Positions 1 through 7,343 of a DNA stretch of 33,315 bases are shown piece by piece. Position 1 is the stretch's first letter. Each line of letters starts with the position of its first letter. A program made the position numbers and the translations under genes. The notes beneath the pieces are model-generated. The model searched no databases, was not told the DNA's origin, and saw nothing but the letters and a program-made list of their open reading frames with translations. The DNA comes from Halochromatium glycolicum (GTDB taxonomy: Bacteria > Pseudomonadota > Gammaproteobacteria > Chromatiales > Chromatiaceae): the NCBI RefSeq assembly GCF_016584085.1, contig NZ_NRSJ01000050.1:1-33315 (forward strand), given 5' to 3'.

Positions 1-173
1 TGAGGGGAGAACAAGCCAGCTTCATCAAAGCGTTGCTCTGCAGCGAGGCGTCCATGCGTCCAGAGATCTTCAATGCCGGTCTCCGTGTCTTGTCAGCTGC
101 CATCTCCGAGGATGGCGGGAATTGCTGGACTAGCGTGAAGAGCGTTGTTTTCTTCAGACCGTTGTATTCCGGA

Positions 174-211
174 ATGACGCATCCCAGACTGGATGACGCA
201 TCCCAGACTGG
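174..211. repeat. 19-bp tandem duplication
   Basis: The unit ATGACGCATCCCAGACTGG occurs twice head to tail (174-192 and 193-211) with no mismatch. Each unit contains GCATCC-CAGACT-GGAT, which can fold as a short hairpin. The sequence then runs into a third partial copy that matches a motif 15 kb away (see 200-222). Confidence 0.9.
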
Positions 212-222
212 ATGCAGTCTAG
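200..222. repeat. Dispersed 23-bp hairpin motif, copy 1
   Basis: This 23-bp motif (core ACTGGATGCAGT, preceded by ATCCCA and followed by TAG) matches positions 15386-15408 at 21 of 23 bases. With the preceding GC it forms a GCATCC/GGATGC stem with a six-base loop. Both copies lie in gene-poor DNA, which suggests a small interspersed repeat. Confidence 0.6.
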
Positions 223-256
223 AGCGATCACAAACCGCAGTATCGCTCGTACCCTT

Positions 257-286
257 GTATGCAGTGATCAGGTATGCAGTGATCAG
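257..286. repeat. 15-bp tandem duplication
   Basis: GTATGCAGTGATCAG is present twice in direct succession (257-271 and 272-286) without mismatch. It overlaps no supported gene. Confidence 0.9.
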
Positions 287-400
287 TGTGCTTGGCAATC
301 GACAGAACCTGGTGCGGCCGACTGAGATCCGTCGATCGCCCGCGCCGGGCCGGACGTTCCGCCAGCGAGAGCCCATTCAACCGCCCAACCGGAGGAGATT

Positions 401-1267
401 ATGAAGCTCGCCGTCATCGGCACCGGACTGCTCGGCAGCGAGATCGCGATCCGGCTGCAGGATCGCCGCTTCGAGGTCTGCGCCTGGAATCGCTCTTCCG
501 AGAAGGCCAACGCCCTCGCGACTGTTGGCATTCGCCCCTCTGCAACCGCCAACGAAGCGCTGGCCAAGAGCAACGCAGCAATCCTGCTTCTGAGCGATGC
601 CGAGGCCATCCGCTCGGTGCTGTTTCCGGCTGGCAGTGACGCGCCGCCGCTTGAAGACCGTATCCTGATCCAGATGGGCACCATCGCGCCGAACGAGAGC
701 CGCGCGCTCGGCCGAGATGTCGAGCGCGCGGGTGGTCAGTATCTGGAAGCGCCCGTGCTCGGCAGTCTGCCCGAGGCGCGCAGCGGCCGGCTGATCGTGA
801 TGGCCGGCGGCGAGCTCGGGCTCTACGAGCGCTGCCTGCCGATCTTCGAGGCGCTGAGCGAGCAGCCGCAACGGATCGGTGAGGTCGGACAGGGGGCCGC
901 GCTGAAGCTCGCAATGAACCAGCTCATCGCCGGCTTGACCGCCACCTTCGCCTACAGCCTTGGGTTGGTGCGCGACGAAGGCATCGATGTCGAGCAATTC
1001 ATGGGCCTGTTACGTCAGAGCGCGCTCTATGCCCCGACCTTCGACAAGAAGCTCGACAAGTACCTGAGCCATGAGTACGGCCAGGCCAATTTCCCACTGA
1101 AGCATCTACGCAAGGACCTCGGCCTGTTCCGTCGCGTTGCCGAGCAGTCGACCCTTGAGACGCAACCCATCGAAGCCTTGGAGGCGGTCATGGAGCGGGC
1201 GTTGCAGAAGGGGCTTGGCGATCTCGACTACTCGGCACTGTACGAAGCCCTGGTCGAAAGAAGGTGA
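401..1267 (+). CDS. NAD(P)-dependent beta-hydroxyacid dehydrogenase family oxidoreductase
   Basis: A 288-residue member of the 3-hydroxyisobutyrate/glyoxylate-succinic semialdehyde reductase family, which uses NAD(P)H to interconvert beta-hydroxyacids and semialdehydes in the cytoplasm. The N-terminal Rossmann fold begins with GTGLLGSE (residues 7-14), and WNRSSEK (29-35) at the end of strand two favours NADPH over NADH. The substrate loop is GSLPEARSGRL (121-131), and the family's catalytic lysine is Lys169 in AALKLAMN. Length is normal. The ATG follows a GGAGGA site with good spacing. The stop overlaps a possible GTG start of the next gene, so the two are probably co-transcribed. The exact substrate cannot be read from sequence; glyoxylate reductase and imine-reductase-like activities are alternatives. 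Confidence 0.88.
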   Translation: MKLAVIGTGLLGSEIAIRLQDRRFEVCAWNRSSEKANALATVGIRPSATANEALAKSNAAILLLSDAEAIRSVLFPAGSDAPPLEDRILIQMGTIAPNESRALGRDVERAGGQYLEAPVLGSLPEARSGRLIVMAGGELGLYERCLPIFEALSEQPQRIGEVGQGAALKLAMNQLIAGLTATFAYSLGLVRDEGIDVEQFMGLLRQSALYAPTFDKKLDKYLSHEYGQANFPLKHLRKDLGLFRRVAEQSTLETQPIEALEAVMERALQKGLGDLDYSALYEALVERR

Positions 1268-1272
1268 CCGCG

Positions 1273-1965
1273 ATGGAGCTGCCATTCACGCACGAGCCCG
1301 GCCGCCGCGAGCGCCATCTTCGGCGCCGGCATGAAAACCCGTTGTTCGCCTGGCCGCCGCAATCGGTCTCGCCCGAAGACCTACTGGCGGCGCAGAAGGC
1401 CGACCACGACGACCTCGAGGCCTTCCGCAAGACCTTCAAGGAGATCATTCAACAGGCAGTCGACCTGCCGCCGGACGCCGGCAGCGACGCGGTACTCTCC
1501 CTGAAGGGAGGACTCGAAGAGCACTACGAGCAGAGCTTTTCGCTGCCGGCAGCGATGCATGAGGAGCGCGCCGCGCTGAGGCGGCTGATCGACCTGATCA
1601 TGAAGGCGCTTTGGCGCCAGGCCGCCGATGACCCGGTCGCGCACCAAGAGCTGAGCGACGAAGAGACCGCGCGCGGCATCCATTTCGGCCTGCTTGAGCA
1701 TCCGCTGGTCGCGGATCTGCTGCACGGGGACAGCTGTATCGGACCGGAAGAGCTGGCCCCGGCCTTGCTCTCGTCGAGCGATGCCGAGGTCGAGGCCGCC
1801 TGCGAGCTATTCGACGGCCCCCAGCTCGCGGTGCTGGTCGACCGCAGCGAGTCCCTCCTCGATGAGCTCGCCGACCACGGGGTCGAGACCGAGACCGCTG
1901 CCAACAGGCTCGCGCTGCTACGCCAGCGACTGGAGCAATATGATCTGCCGTCGTTCAAGCATTGA
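1273..1965 (+). CDS. Conserved hypothetical protein, 230 residues
   Basis: I do not recognise a characterised family. The protein is acidic, soluble and predicted mostly helical, with no signal peptide or membrane segment. It has a basic N-terminal patch (GRRERHLRRR), a possible helix-rich middle, and a C-terminal helix with regular leucines. I chose ATG at 1273 because AGAAGG sits eight bases upstream; a GTG at 1264, overlapping the previous stop, is the alternative and would give 233 residues. The tight junction with the dehydrogenase gene suggests one transcript. Its codon usage matches the surrounding GC-rich genes, so it is likely a real protein, but its function is unknown. Confidence 0.75.
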   Translation: MELPFTHEPGRRERHLRRRHENPLFAWPPQSVSPEDLLAAQKADHDDLEAFRKTFKEIIQQAVDLPPDAGSDAVLSLKGGLEEHYEQSFSLPAAMHEERAALRRLIDLIMKALWRQAADDPVAHQELSDEETARGIHFGLLEHPLVADLLHGDSCIGPEELAPALLSSSDAEVEAACELFDGPQLAVLVDRSESLLDELADHGVETETAANRLALLRQRLEQYDLPSFKH

Positions 1966-2193
1966 AATGGAACGGCCTGCACTGGGGCTGACCTGGGACC
2001 GTAGCAGCCGATGTCGGCGGATGAGAGTCTCGAGTAGCTGCGCCCTCGATTTGGGCGATTGTCTGCATCTGCGCTGCGGCAACCCCCTCTCTAGGATTGA
2101 ATTCAGGCCATTGGTTGACCAAGCCGATCAATCGATCTCTTGTTGGAAGGGAGCGACGTTTGGCTGTTCAGGGCACAAACGCCGGAGCACACC

Positions 2194-2559
2194 TTGTCCA
2201 TCCTGATCTTCCGCCTCAATGGTGTTCCCGACGACGAAGCAGCCGATGTCCGCCAACTGCTCGACCAGCACGGCTTCGAGTACCACGAGACCAGCGGCGG
2301 CTTCCTCGGCCTCGGCGTGGCTGGACTCTGGCTGCTCGACCGCAGTCAGCAGGCTGCAGCGCGGGCCCTGATCGATGAGTATGAGCAGGAGCGCTCAGCG
2401 CGGCTCGGCGCCGAATACGCCGCATCGTGCCGATCCGGGCAGGCCGAGACCACCCTGCAGCGCGCCGTTCGCAACCCGCTGCAAACGCTGTTCTACCTGG
2501 CCGGGATCGCCGCGGTGCTCTATCTGGTGTTGATGCCGTTCTTGACGCTTGGGTTCTGA
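2194..2559 (+). CDS. DUF6164-type small membrane-anchored protein
   Basis: A 121-residue protein of the type annotated as DUF6164 in gammaproteobacteria, function unknown. The N-terminal part (SILIFRLNGVPDDEADDV-like, here with AADV) resembles a small ferredoxin-like sensor fold, with the conserved pattern LLDQHGFEYHET and GLWLLDRSQ. A single hydrophobic helix lies near the C-terminus (FYLAGIAAVLYLVLMPFL), so the protein is probably anchored with the N-terminal domain in the cytoplasm. I chose TTG at 2194 because GGAG lies six bases upstream and the family begins at this point; a frame-consistent ATG at 2140 would add 18 unconserved residues. It stands alone between two short gaps. Confidence 0.72.
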   Translation: MSILIFRLNGVPDDEAADVRQLLDQHGFEYHETSGGFLGLGVAGLWLLDRSQQAAARALIDEYEQERSARLGAEYAASCRSGQAETTLQRAVRNPLQTLFYLAGIAAVLYLVLMPFLTLGF

Positions 2560-2675
2560 CCTGATGCCCGTGTTGGGGCGTCGTTTTGATCCACTGGCTG
2601 GGTATACCCATCTCAAATCGGTTTTCGGTTTTCCTCGACCGCTCCGGGTCGCGTCACGGCGCTGGGGGCAGTGAT

Positions 2676-2757
2676 GGGGGGGACGCCGTGAATCCATCCT
2701 TTAGGCTTGACGACGGCCTCCATGCCGTCGACACCCCCGCTCGCCGTCACCCGACCC
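2676..2757. repeat. Interspersed hairpin repeat (GTGAATCCATCC type)
   Basis: The segment GACGCCGTGAATCCATCC is followed by a perfect stem CGACGGC (2711-2717) / GCCGTCG (2724-2730) with loop CTCCAT, then CCCGCTCGCCGTCACCCGACCC. The layout of conserved flanks around a variable self-complementary centre resembles a family of intergenic repeats I remember from several gammaproteobacteria; I could not confirm this by search. No T-run follows the stem, so it is not a normal terminator. Confidence 0.5.
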
Positions 2758-2799
2758 TCCGCTCTGCCGTGCCGAACATTGGCGTGCTTTGGGTTTAAA

Positions 2800-2838
2800 T
2801 TGGCTGGGCAAACTGGCTGGGCAAATTGGCTGGGCAAA
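2800..2838. repeat. 13-bp triple tandem repeat in front of the acetyltransferase gene
   Basis: TTGGCTGGGCAAA, CTGGCTGGGCAAA and TTGGCTGGGCAAA follow one another at 2800-2812, 2813-2825 and 2826-2838, with one mismatch in the middle copy. The array ends two bases before the ATG at 2841, so the leader of that mRNA consists largely of the repeat. The TTG of the third unit is in frame with the gene and could act as an alternative start. Confidence 0.9.
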
Positions 2839-2840
2839 TC

Positions 2841-3380
2841 ATGGAATTCTTGAGCGCGTACCAAGGGCGGGAGCCGGCAATCGTCGATCTCTTCGCCAGG
2901 ACCTTCACCGCCTCCGAGGGCGCGGAGGAAGGCGCACTGATCGGGGAGCTGGTGCGCAAACTGCTCTTCACCACGGCGGCGAATGACCTCTTCGTCTTCA
3001 CCGCCGAGGAGGAGGGCGCGATCATCGGCGGCATCGTCTGTTCGCGGCTGATCTACGAGCAGGATGAGCGGACCGTGTTCATCCTCGCCCCCGTCGCCGT
3101 TGCACCCGAGCGGCAACGCATGGGGGTTGGGCAGAGGCTGCTGGCCCACGGCCTCGCTGCGCTGCGGGCTGCTGGGGCCGACATCGCCATGACCTATGGT
3201 GATCCGAACTACTATGCCAAGGTCGGCTTCAGGCCCATCAGCGAGGCGGCTGCGCGAGCCCCCTTCCCGCTGAACCACCCGGAAGGCTGGCAGGCGCAGT
3301 CGTTGACGGACCGGCCGATGACGCCGCTGCAAGGCCCATCCCGTTGTGTCGAGGCGCTGAACGATCGCCTGTTCTGGTAA
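2841..3380 (+). CDS. GNAT family N-acetyltransferase, YhbS-like
   Basis: A 179-residue acetyltransferase that should transfer the acetyl group of acetyl-CoA to an amine of an unknown small molecule or protein. The acetyl-CoA pyrophosphate loop is RQRMGVGQRL (residues 91-100), preceded by the beta-4 strand ILAPVAVAPE. GDPNYYAKVGF (120-130) is the hallmark of the YhbS branch (COG3153). An N-terminal helix carries FARTFTASEGAEEGALIGELV. I chose ATG at 2841; an in-frame TTG at 2826 would add five residues. The ribosome binding site is weak (GGG within the tandem repeat). Not obviously part of an operon. Confidence 0.82.
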   Translation: MEFLSAYQGREPAIVDLFARTFTASEGAEEGALIGELVRKLLFTTAANDLFVFTAEEEGAIIGGIVCSRLIYEQDERTVFILAPVAVAPERQRMGVGQRLLAHGLAALRAAGADIAMTYGDPNYYAKVGFRPISEAAARAPFPLNHPEGWQAQSLTDRPMTPLQGPSRCVEALNDRLFW

Positions 3381-3558
3381 CGGCCGTCGACATCGAGGAC
3401 GGCGACGCCTACCGCTCGCAACTCCAGCGCGCCTGGGGAGCAGCTGCCCGCGAGCCGATGCGTGCGAGCTGCTATGGTTCAGTCGCTGGCAGGTCCAATG
3501 GGCGTGAACATTAGGCTGTGTGCGGTAGGAACTTGCGATGGAGACAGGAGGAGAGGGC

Positions 3559-6500
3559 GTGAACGGTTGGCCCACCGGTTTCATGCTGATCCAGGGCAAT
3601 CGCCTGGAGGCGCTGCGCGAGCTGCTGACGAGCTGGATGCGCGCCCATCCGCTGCACCCGTTGGAGAACGAGGTCATCGTCGTCCAGAGCAACGGCATCG
3701 GCCAATGGCTGAAGCTGGCTCTAGCGGAGCATCCAGTACCGGCTGAGACCGACGGCGGCCCGGATGGCGGCGGCCCGGATGGCGGCGGCTGCGGCATCGC
3801 CGCGGCGATCGACCTGATGCTGCCCGGGCGCTTCCTATGGAAGGCCTACCGCGCCGTGCTCGGCGCGCTGCCGGACAGCTCAGCCTACGACAAGGCCCCG
3901 CTCGGTTGGCGGCTGTTCCGTCTGCTCGGCGAGCTCGATGCGCTGGCGGAGACGTCGGACGAGCAGGCCCAGCTCGCTCCGCTGCGCGGCTTCCTCGACG
4001 CCGACGGCGATGCCCGGCGTCGTCACCAGCTCGCCGCGCGCCTCGCCGATCTCTTCGACCAGTACCAGGTCTATCGCGCCGACTGGCTCAGCGCCTGGGA
4101 ACGGGGCGAGGACATCCTGATCCGCCCCAATGGCGCCCGCGTCGAGGTCCCGGGGGCTCAGCGCTGGCAGCCGCTGCTCTGGCGCCGGCTGAAACAGGAT
4201 CTGGCGCAAGCGTTGGCGCAGGGTCTAGCTCAGCCTACTGCCGCCAGCGCTGAGGCCCCTGCCCCCACCCCTGAGCTCAGCCGCGCCGCGATCCATGCCC
4301 AGTTCCTGGAACAGGCACGCGGTCTTGACCCGGCCCAACGCCCGCGCGGTCTGCCGCGCCGAGTCATCGTGTTCGGCCTGTCGTCGCTGCCGCGCCAGAG
4401 TATCGAGGTGCTCGAGGCCGTCGCCCGGGTCTCCCAGGTCATGCTCTTCGTGCACAACCCGAGCCGCCACTACTGGGGCGACATCGTCGAGGGCCGCGAG
4501 CTGTTCCGCCGCGCCTATCGGCGCATCCAGACCCGCGACAAGGTCCCCGACGGTCTCGACGAGAGCGCCCTGCACCTGCACGGCCATCCACTGCTCGCGG
4601 CCTGGGGCAAGCAGGGGCGCGACTACATCCGCCTGCTCGATGAGCACGACGAGCGCAGCCAGTACGAGGCGCACTTTGAGCGCAATGGTCTCGCCATCGA
4701 CCTGTTCGAGTCACCCGGCGAGGCCAGCCTGCTGCAGCAGATCCAGGACGACATCCTCGAGCTGCGCCCGCTCGCCGAGCGCCGCGCGCGCGGCACCGCG
4801 ATCGACCCGACACGCGATCGCAGCCTCGCCTTCCTGATCGCCCATGGCCCTCAGCGCGAGGTCGAGATCCTGCACGATCAGCTGCTCGACGCCTTCGCCG
4901 CCGCCGAGGCCGATGGCGCCCCGCTGCACCCGCGCGACATCCTCGTGATGGTGCCGGACATCGCCGCCTATGCCCCGCACATCGAGGCGGTCTTCGGCCG
5001 GCTGCCGGCCGATGATCCGCGCCAGATCCCATTCCACATCACCGATCAGACCCAGCGCGCACGCAATCCGCTGTTGATCGGTCTCGAGACCCTGCTCCAG
5101 CTGCCGCAGGCGCGCGTCTCGATCAGCGAGCTGCTCGACCTGCTCGACATCCCGGCACTGCGCGCGCGCGTCGGCCTGGCCGAGGCCGACCTGCCGCGGC
5201 TGCGCCAGTGGGTGATCGGCGCCAATATCCGCTGGGGCCTGGATGCCGACCAGCGCGCCGGCCTCGGGCTGCCAGAGGGGCTGGAGCAGAACAGCTGGCA
5301 GTTCGGGCTGCGGCGCATGCTGCTCGGCTTCGCCGCCGGCGACAGCGGACCCTGGGCCGGGATCGAGCCCTACGACGAGGTCGGCGGGCTGGAGGCGGCC
5401 CTGGTCGGGCCACTGAGCCGCCTGCTCGCTACGCTGAAGGCGTACTGGAGCGCGCTCAGGACGCCGCGCCGCCCGGCGGAGTGGACACAGCTGATCGCGA
5501 CGTTGCTCGATGACTGCTTCCACGCCACCGGCGATGCCGATGAACTGGCGCTGAACCGACTCCATGACGCGCTCGAGCAGTGGCTGCAGGACTGCGAGCG
5601 CGGCGCCGCGCTGGAGGAGGCCATCCCGCTCGAGGTGGTGCGCGAATCGCTGCTGGCCAGCCTGGACGAGCCGACCCTCAGTCAGCGCTTCCTGGCCGGC
5701 GCGGTCAACTTCGCGACCCTGATGCCGATGCGCGCGATCCCGTTCCGCCAGATCTGGCTGCTCGGGATGAACGACGGCGACTACCCGCGCCGCCGCCGGC
5801 CGGCCGACTTCGATCTGATGGCCGACGACTATCGCCCCGGCGACCGCTCGCGGCGCGAGGACGACCGCTACCTGTTCCTCGAGGCGCTGCTCTCGGCACG
5901 CGAACGGCTGGTCATCAGCTGGGTCGGGCGCAGCATCCGCGATGATTCGCCGCGCCCGCCCTCGGTGCTGGTCGGGCAGCTGCGCGATCAGATCGCGGCC
6001 GGCTGGCGGCTCGCCCGGCCGGACGCTGAATCGACAGCCACCGAGGCACGCAACCCCGAGACCGAGGCGCCGGCCGACGGCGATGTCGAGACCTCCGGCG
6101 TGGCCCTGCTCGAGGCCCTGACGACGACGCATCCGCTGCAGCCGTTCAGCCGGCGCTACTTCGAGCCTGAGCGTGATCGGCTGCCCGATCGGGGCCAGGA
6201 CACGGAGCACGGCCAAGAGCGCAACCCCCAGCAGGACCCCCGGCAGAACCCCAGGCAGGACCCCAGGCAGAACCCAGTGCACAATCCAGAGCACGATACA
6301 GCGGATAACGGGGCCGAGCTCTTCACCTATGCACATGAATGGCAGGCGCTGCATCGCCCATCGGCAACCCCCCGCGAGCAGGCACCGCCGCAGCTCGCGG
6401 CGCCGGTCTTCGACGCCCCGCTCACCCTGACCGCGCTGGGCCGGTTCCTGCGCCGGCCGGTGCACGCCTTCTACAGCCAGCGCCTCGCGGTGATGCTCGG

Positions 6501-7341
6501 CCAGGATGCCGAGCAGCCCACGGAGTCGGAGCCGTTCCACGTCGACGGACTCGCCCGCTGGAGGCTGCACGACCGGGCGATCCAGGCCATCACCCAACAG
6601 CTCGCCGCCGTGCCGGAGACCGCCACCGAGGTCTGTCTCAAGTCCGCGATCGGCGGGCTAGCCCGCTCGGGCGCCCTGCCGCTGCCACCATTCGACGCCG
6701 ACTGGCGTGAGGAGCTGACCATCGCCCTGCGCAACCCGCTCGAGCGCTACCGCGCGCTGCTGGCCGACCATCCCCGGGGCCTGCCCGCCTATACCCTGAC
6801 GTTTCAAGCGGACGGCATCGCGCTCGAGGATAGTCTGAGCGGCCTGCGCGCCGATGCCGAGGGCAACCGTCTGCTGCTCGTGCTTCAGGCCAGCGCGCTG
6901 CTCGATGCAAAAGACCATGAGCCGAAGTGGTACCACCTGGTGCGTCACTGGCCGCGCCATCTGGCGGCCCAGCTGGCGGCACCGACCACGACCCGGCTGC
7001 TCGGCCCAGGCGGCGACGTCACGCTGCCACCGATGATGCGTGACGATGCCGAAGCCATCCTGGACGCCCTGCTGACCGGTGTCGTCGCCGGCCTGAGCAG
7101 CCCGCTGCCTCTCGCCTGCAAGACCGGCTTTGCCTGGCTCGCAGCCGAGGGCGGCACTGGCAAGGCCAAGCGAGAGTACGAGGGCGGCTACCAGCACAGC
7201 GGCGAGCGTGACGAGCATCCCGGCTATGCCCGCTTCTGGCCCGATTGGGCGGCCCTGAGCGGTGATGAGCGCTTCGCCGCGCACAGCGAGCAGCTCTACC
7301 GGCCGCTCTACGAATCCGGCGCCAGGGCGCGCGAGGCCTGA
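3559..7341 (+). CDS. recC: Exodeoxyribonuclease V subunit gamma (RecC)
   Basis: The 1260-residue RecC subunit of RecBCD, the helicase-nuclease that processes double-strand ends and loads RecA. RecC holds the strands apart and scans for the recombination hotspot. The N-terminus reads EVIVVQSNGIGQWL, matching the inactivated helicase motif of the family; later landmarks include RVIVFGLSSLPRQSIEVL, MPMRAIPFRQIWLLGMNDGDYPR and the C-terminal FLRRPVHAFYSQRL nuclease-like fold. E. coli RecC is 1122 residues; the excess lies partly in two repetitive insertions, DGGPDGGGPDGGG (about 66-78) and a QQDP/RQNP array (about 891-906). GTG at 3559 is chosen because AGGAGG lies seven bases upstream; an ATG at 3538 is less likely. 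recB follows after two bases. Confidence 0.95.
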   Translation: MNGWPTGFMLIQGNRLEALRELLTSWMRAHPLHPLENEVIVVQSNGIGQWLKLALAEHPVPAETDGGPDGGGPDGGGCGIAAAIDLMLPGRFLWKAYRAVLGALPDSSAYDKAPLGWRLFRLLGELDALAETSDEQAQLAPLRGFLDADGDARRRHQLAARLADLFDQYQVYRADWLSAWERGEDILIRPNGARVEVPGAQRWQPLLWRRLKQDLAQALAQGLAQPTAASAEAPAPTPELSRAAIHAQFLEQARGLDPAQRPRGLPRRVIVFGLSSLPRQSIEVLEAVARVSQVMLFVHNPSRHYWGDIVEGRELFRRAYRRIQTRDKVPDGLDESALHLHGHPLLAAWGKQGRDYIRLLDEHDERSQYEAHFERNGLAIDLFESPGEASLLQQIQDDILELRPLAERRARGTAIDPTRDRSLAFLIAHGPQREVEILHDQLLDAFAAAEADGAPLHPRDILVMVPDIAAYAPHIEAVFGRLPADDPRQIPFHITDQTQRARNPLLIGLETLLQLPQARVSISELLDLLDIPALRARVGLAEADLPRLRQWVIGANIRWGLDADQRAGLGLPEGLEQNSWQFGLRRMLLGFAAGDSGPWAGIEPYDEVGGLEAALVGPLSRLLATLKAYWSALRTPRRPAEWTQLIATLLDDCFHATGDADELALNRLHDALEQWLQDCERGAALEEAIPLEVVRESLLASLDEPTLSQRFLAGAVNFATLMPMRAIPFRQIWLLGMNDGDYPRRRRPADFDLMADDYRPGDRSRREDDRYLFLEALLSARERLVISWVGRSIRDDSPRPPSVLVGQLRDQIAAGWRLARPDAESTATEARNPETEAPADGDVETSGVALLEALTTTHPLQPFSRRYFEPERDRLPDRGQDTEHGQERNPQQDPRQNPRQDPRQNPVHNPEHDTADNGAELFTYAHEWQALHRPSATPREQAPPQLAAPVFDAPLTLTALGRFLRRPVHAFYSQRLAVMLGQDAEQPTESEPFHVDGLARWRLHDRAIQAITQQLAAVPETATEVCLKSAIGGLARSGALPLPPFDADWREELTIALRNPLERYRALLADHPRGLPAYTLTFQADGIALEDSLSGLRADAEGNRLLLVLQASALLDAKDHEPKWYHLVRHWPRHLAAQLAAPTTTRLLGPGGDVTLPPMMRDDAEAILDALLTGVVAGLSSPLPLACKTGFAWLAAEGGTGKAKREYEGGYQHSGERDEHPGYARFWPDWAALSGDERFAAHSEQLYRPLYESGARAREA
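3751..3790. repeat. 15-bp tandem repeat inside recC
   Basis: GACGGCGGCCCGGAT (3751-3765) is followed by GGCGGCGGCCCGGAT (3766-3780) and a partial third unit GGCGGCGGC. It encodes DGGPD GGGPD GGG, exactly where E. coli RecC has only a four- to five-residue turn between the QWL helix and the following GIAA segment. The unit length keeps the frame. Confidence 0.85.
6229..6276. repeat. 12-bp tandem array inside recC
   Basis: Four imperfect 12-bp units (CAGCAGGACCCC, CGGCAGAACCCC, AGGCAGGACCCC, AGGCAGAACCCA) encode QQDP-RQNP-RQDP-RQNP. A 24-bp higher-order unit is visible because D and N alternate. It lies in a hydrophilic insert of about 50 residues just before the C-terminal domain of RecC. Confidence 0.9.
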
Positions 7342-7343
7342 CG

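Larger units (their letters stand above)
1..400. other. Gene-poor left edge with short direct repeats
   Basis: I see no convincing gene here. Frames are open on both strands, but none has a recognisable product or a good ribosome binding site. The stretch holds a 19-bp tandem duplication, a 15-bp tandem duplication and a small GCATCC/GGATGC hairpin motif, described separately. The last 15 bases carry the GGAGGA ribosome binding site of the gene that starts at 401. A minus-strand frame stays open to the left edge and might be the end of a gene lying outside the window, but it has no ATG start and I cannot assign it. Confidence 0.6.

Noticed and set aside
1..290. Minus-strand open frame running off the left edge
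   Set aside because: No ATG start, no recognised motif, and the plus strand is equally open; possible but not supportable as a gene.
2613..3797. Minus-strand frame of 394 codons across the acetyltransferase and the recC start
   Set aside because: It overlaps a good GNAT gene and the recC start on the other strand, and runs into an interspersed repeat; no family seen.
4711..6597. Long minus-strand frame (628 codons) opposite recC
   Set aside because: Antisense shadow of a clear RecC coding region; no domain recognised.
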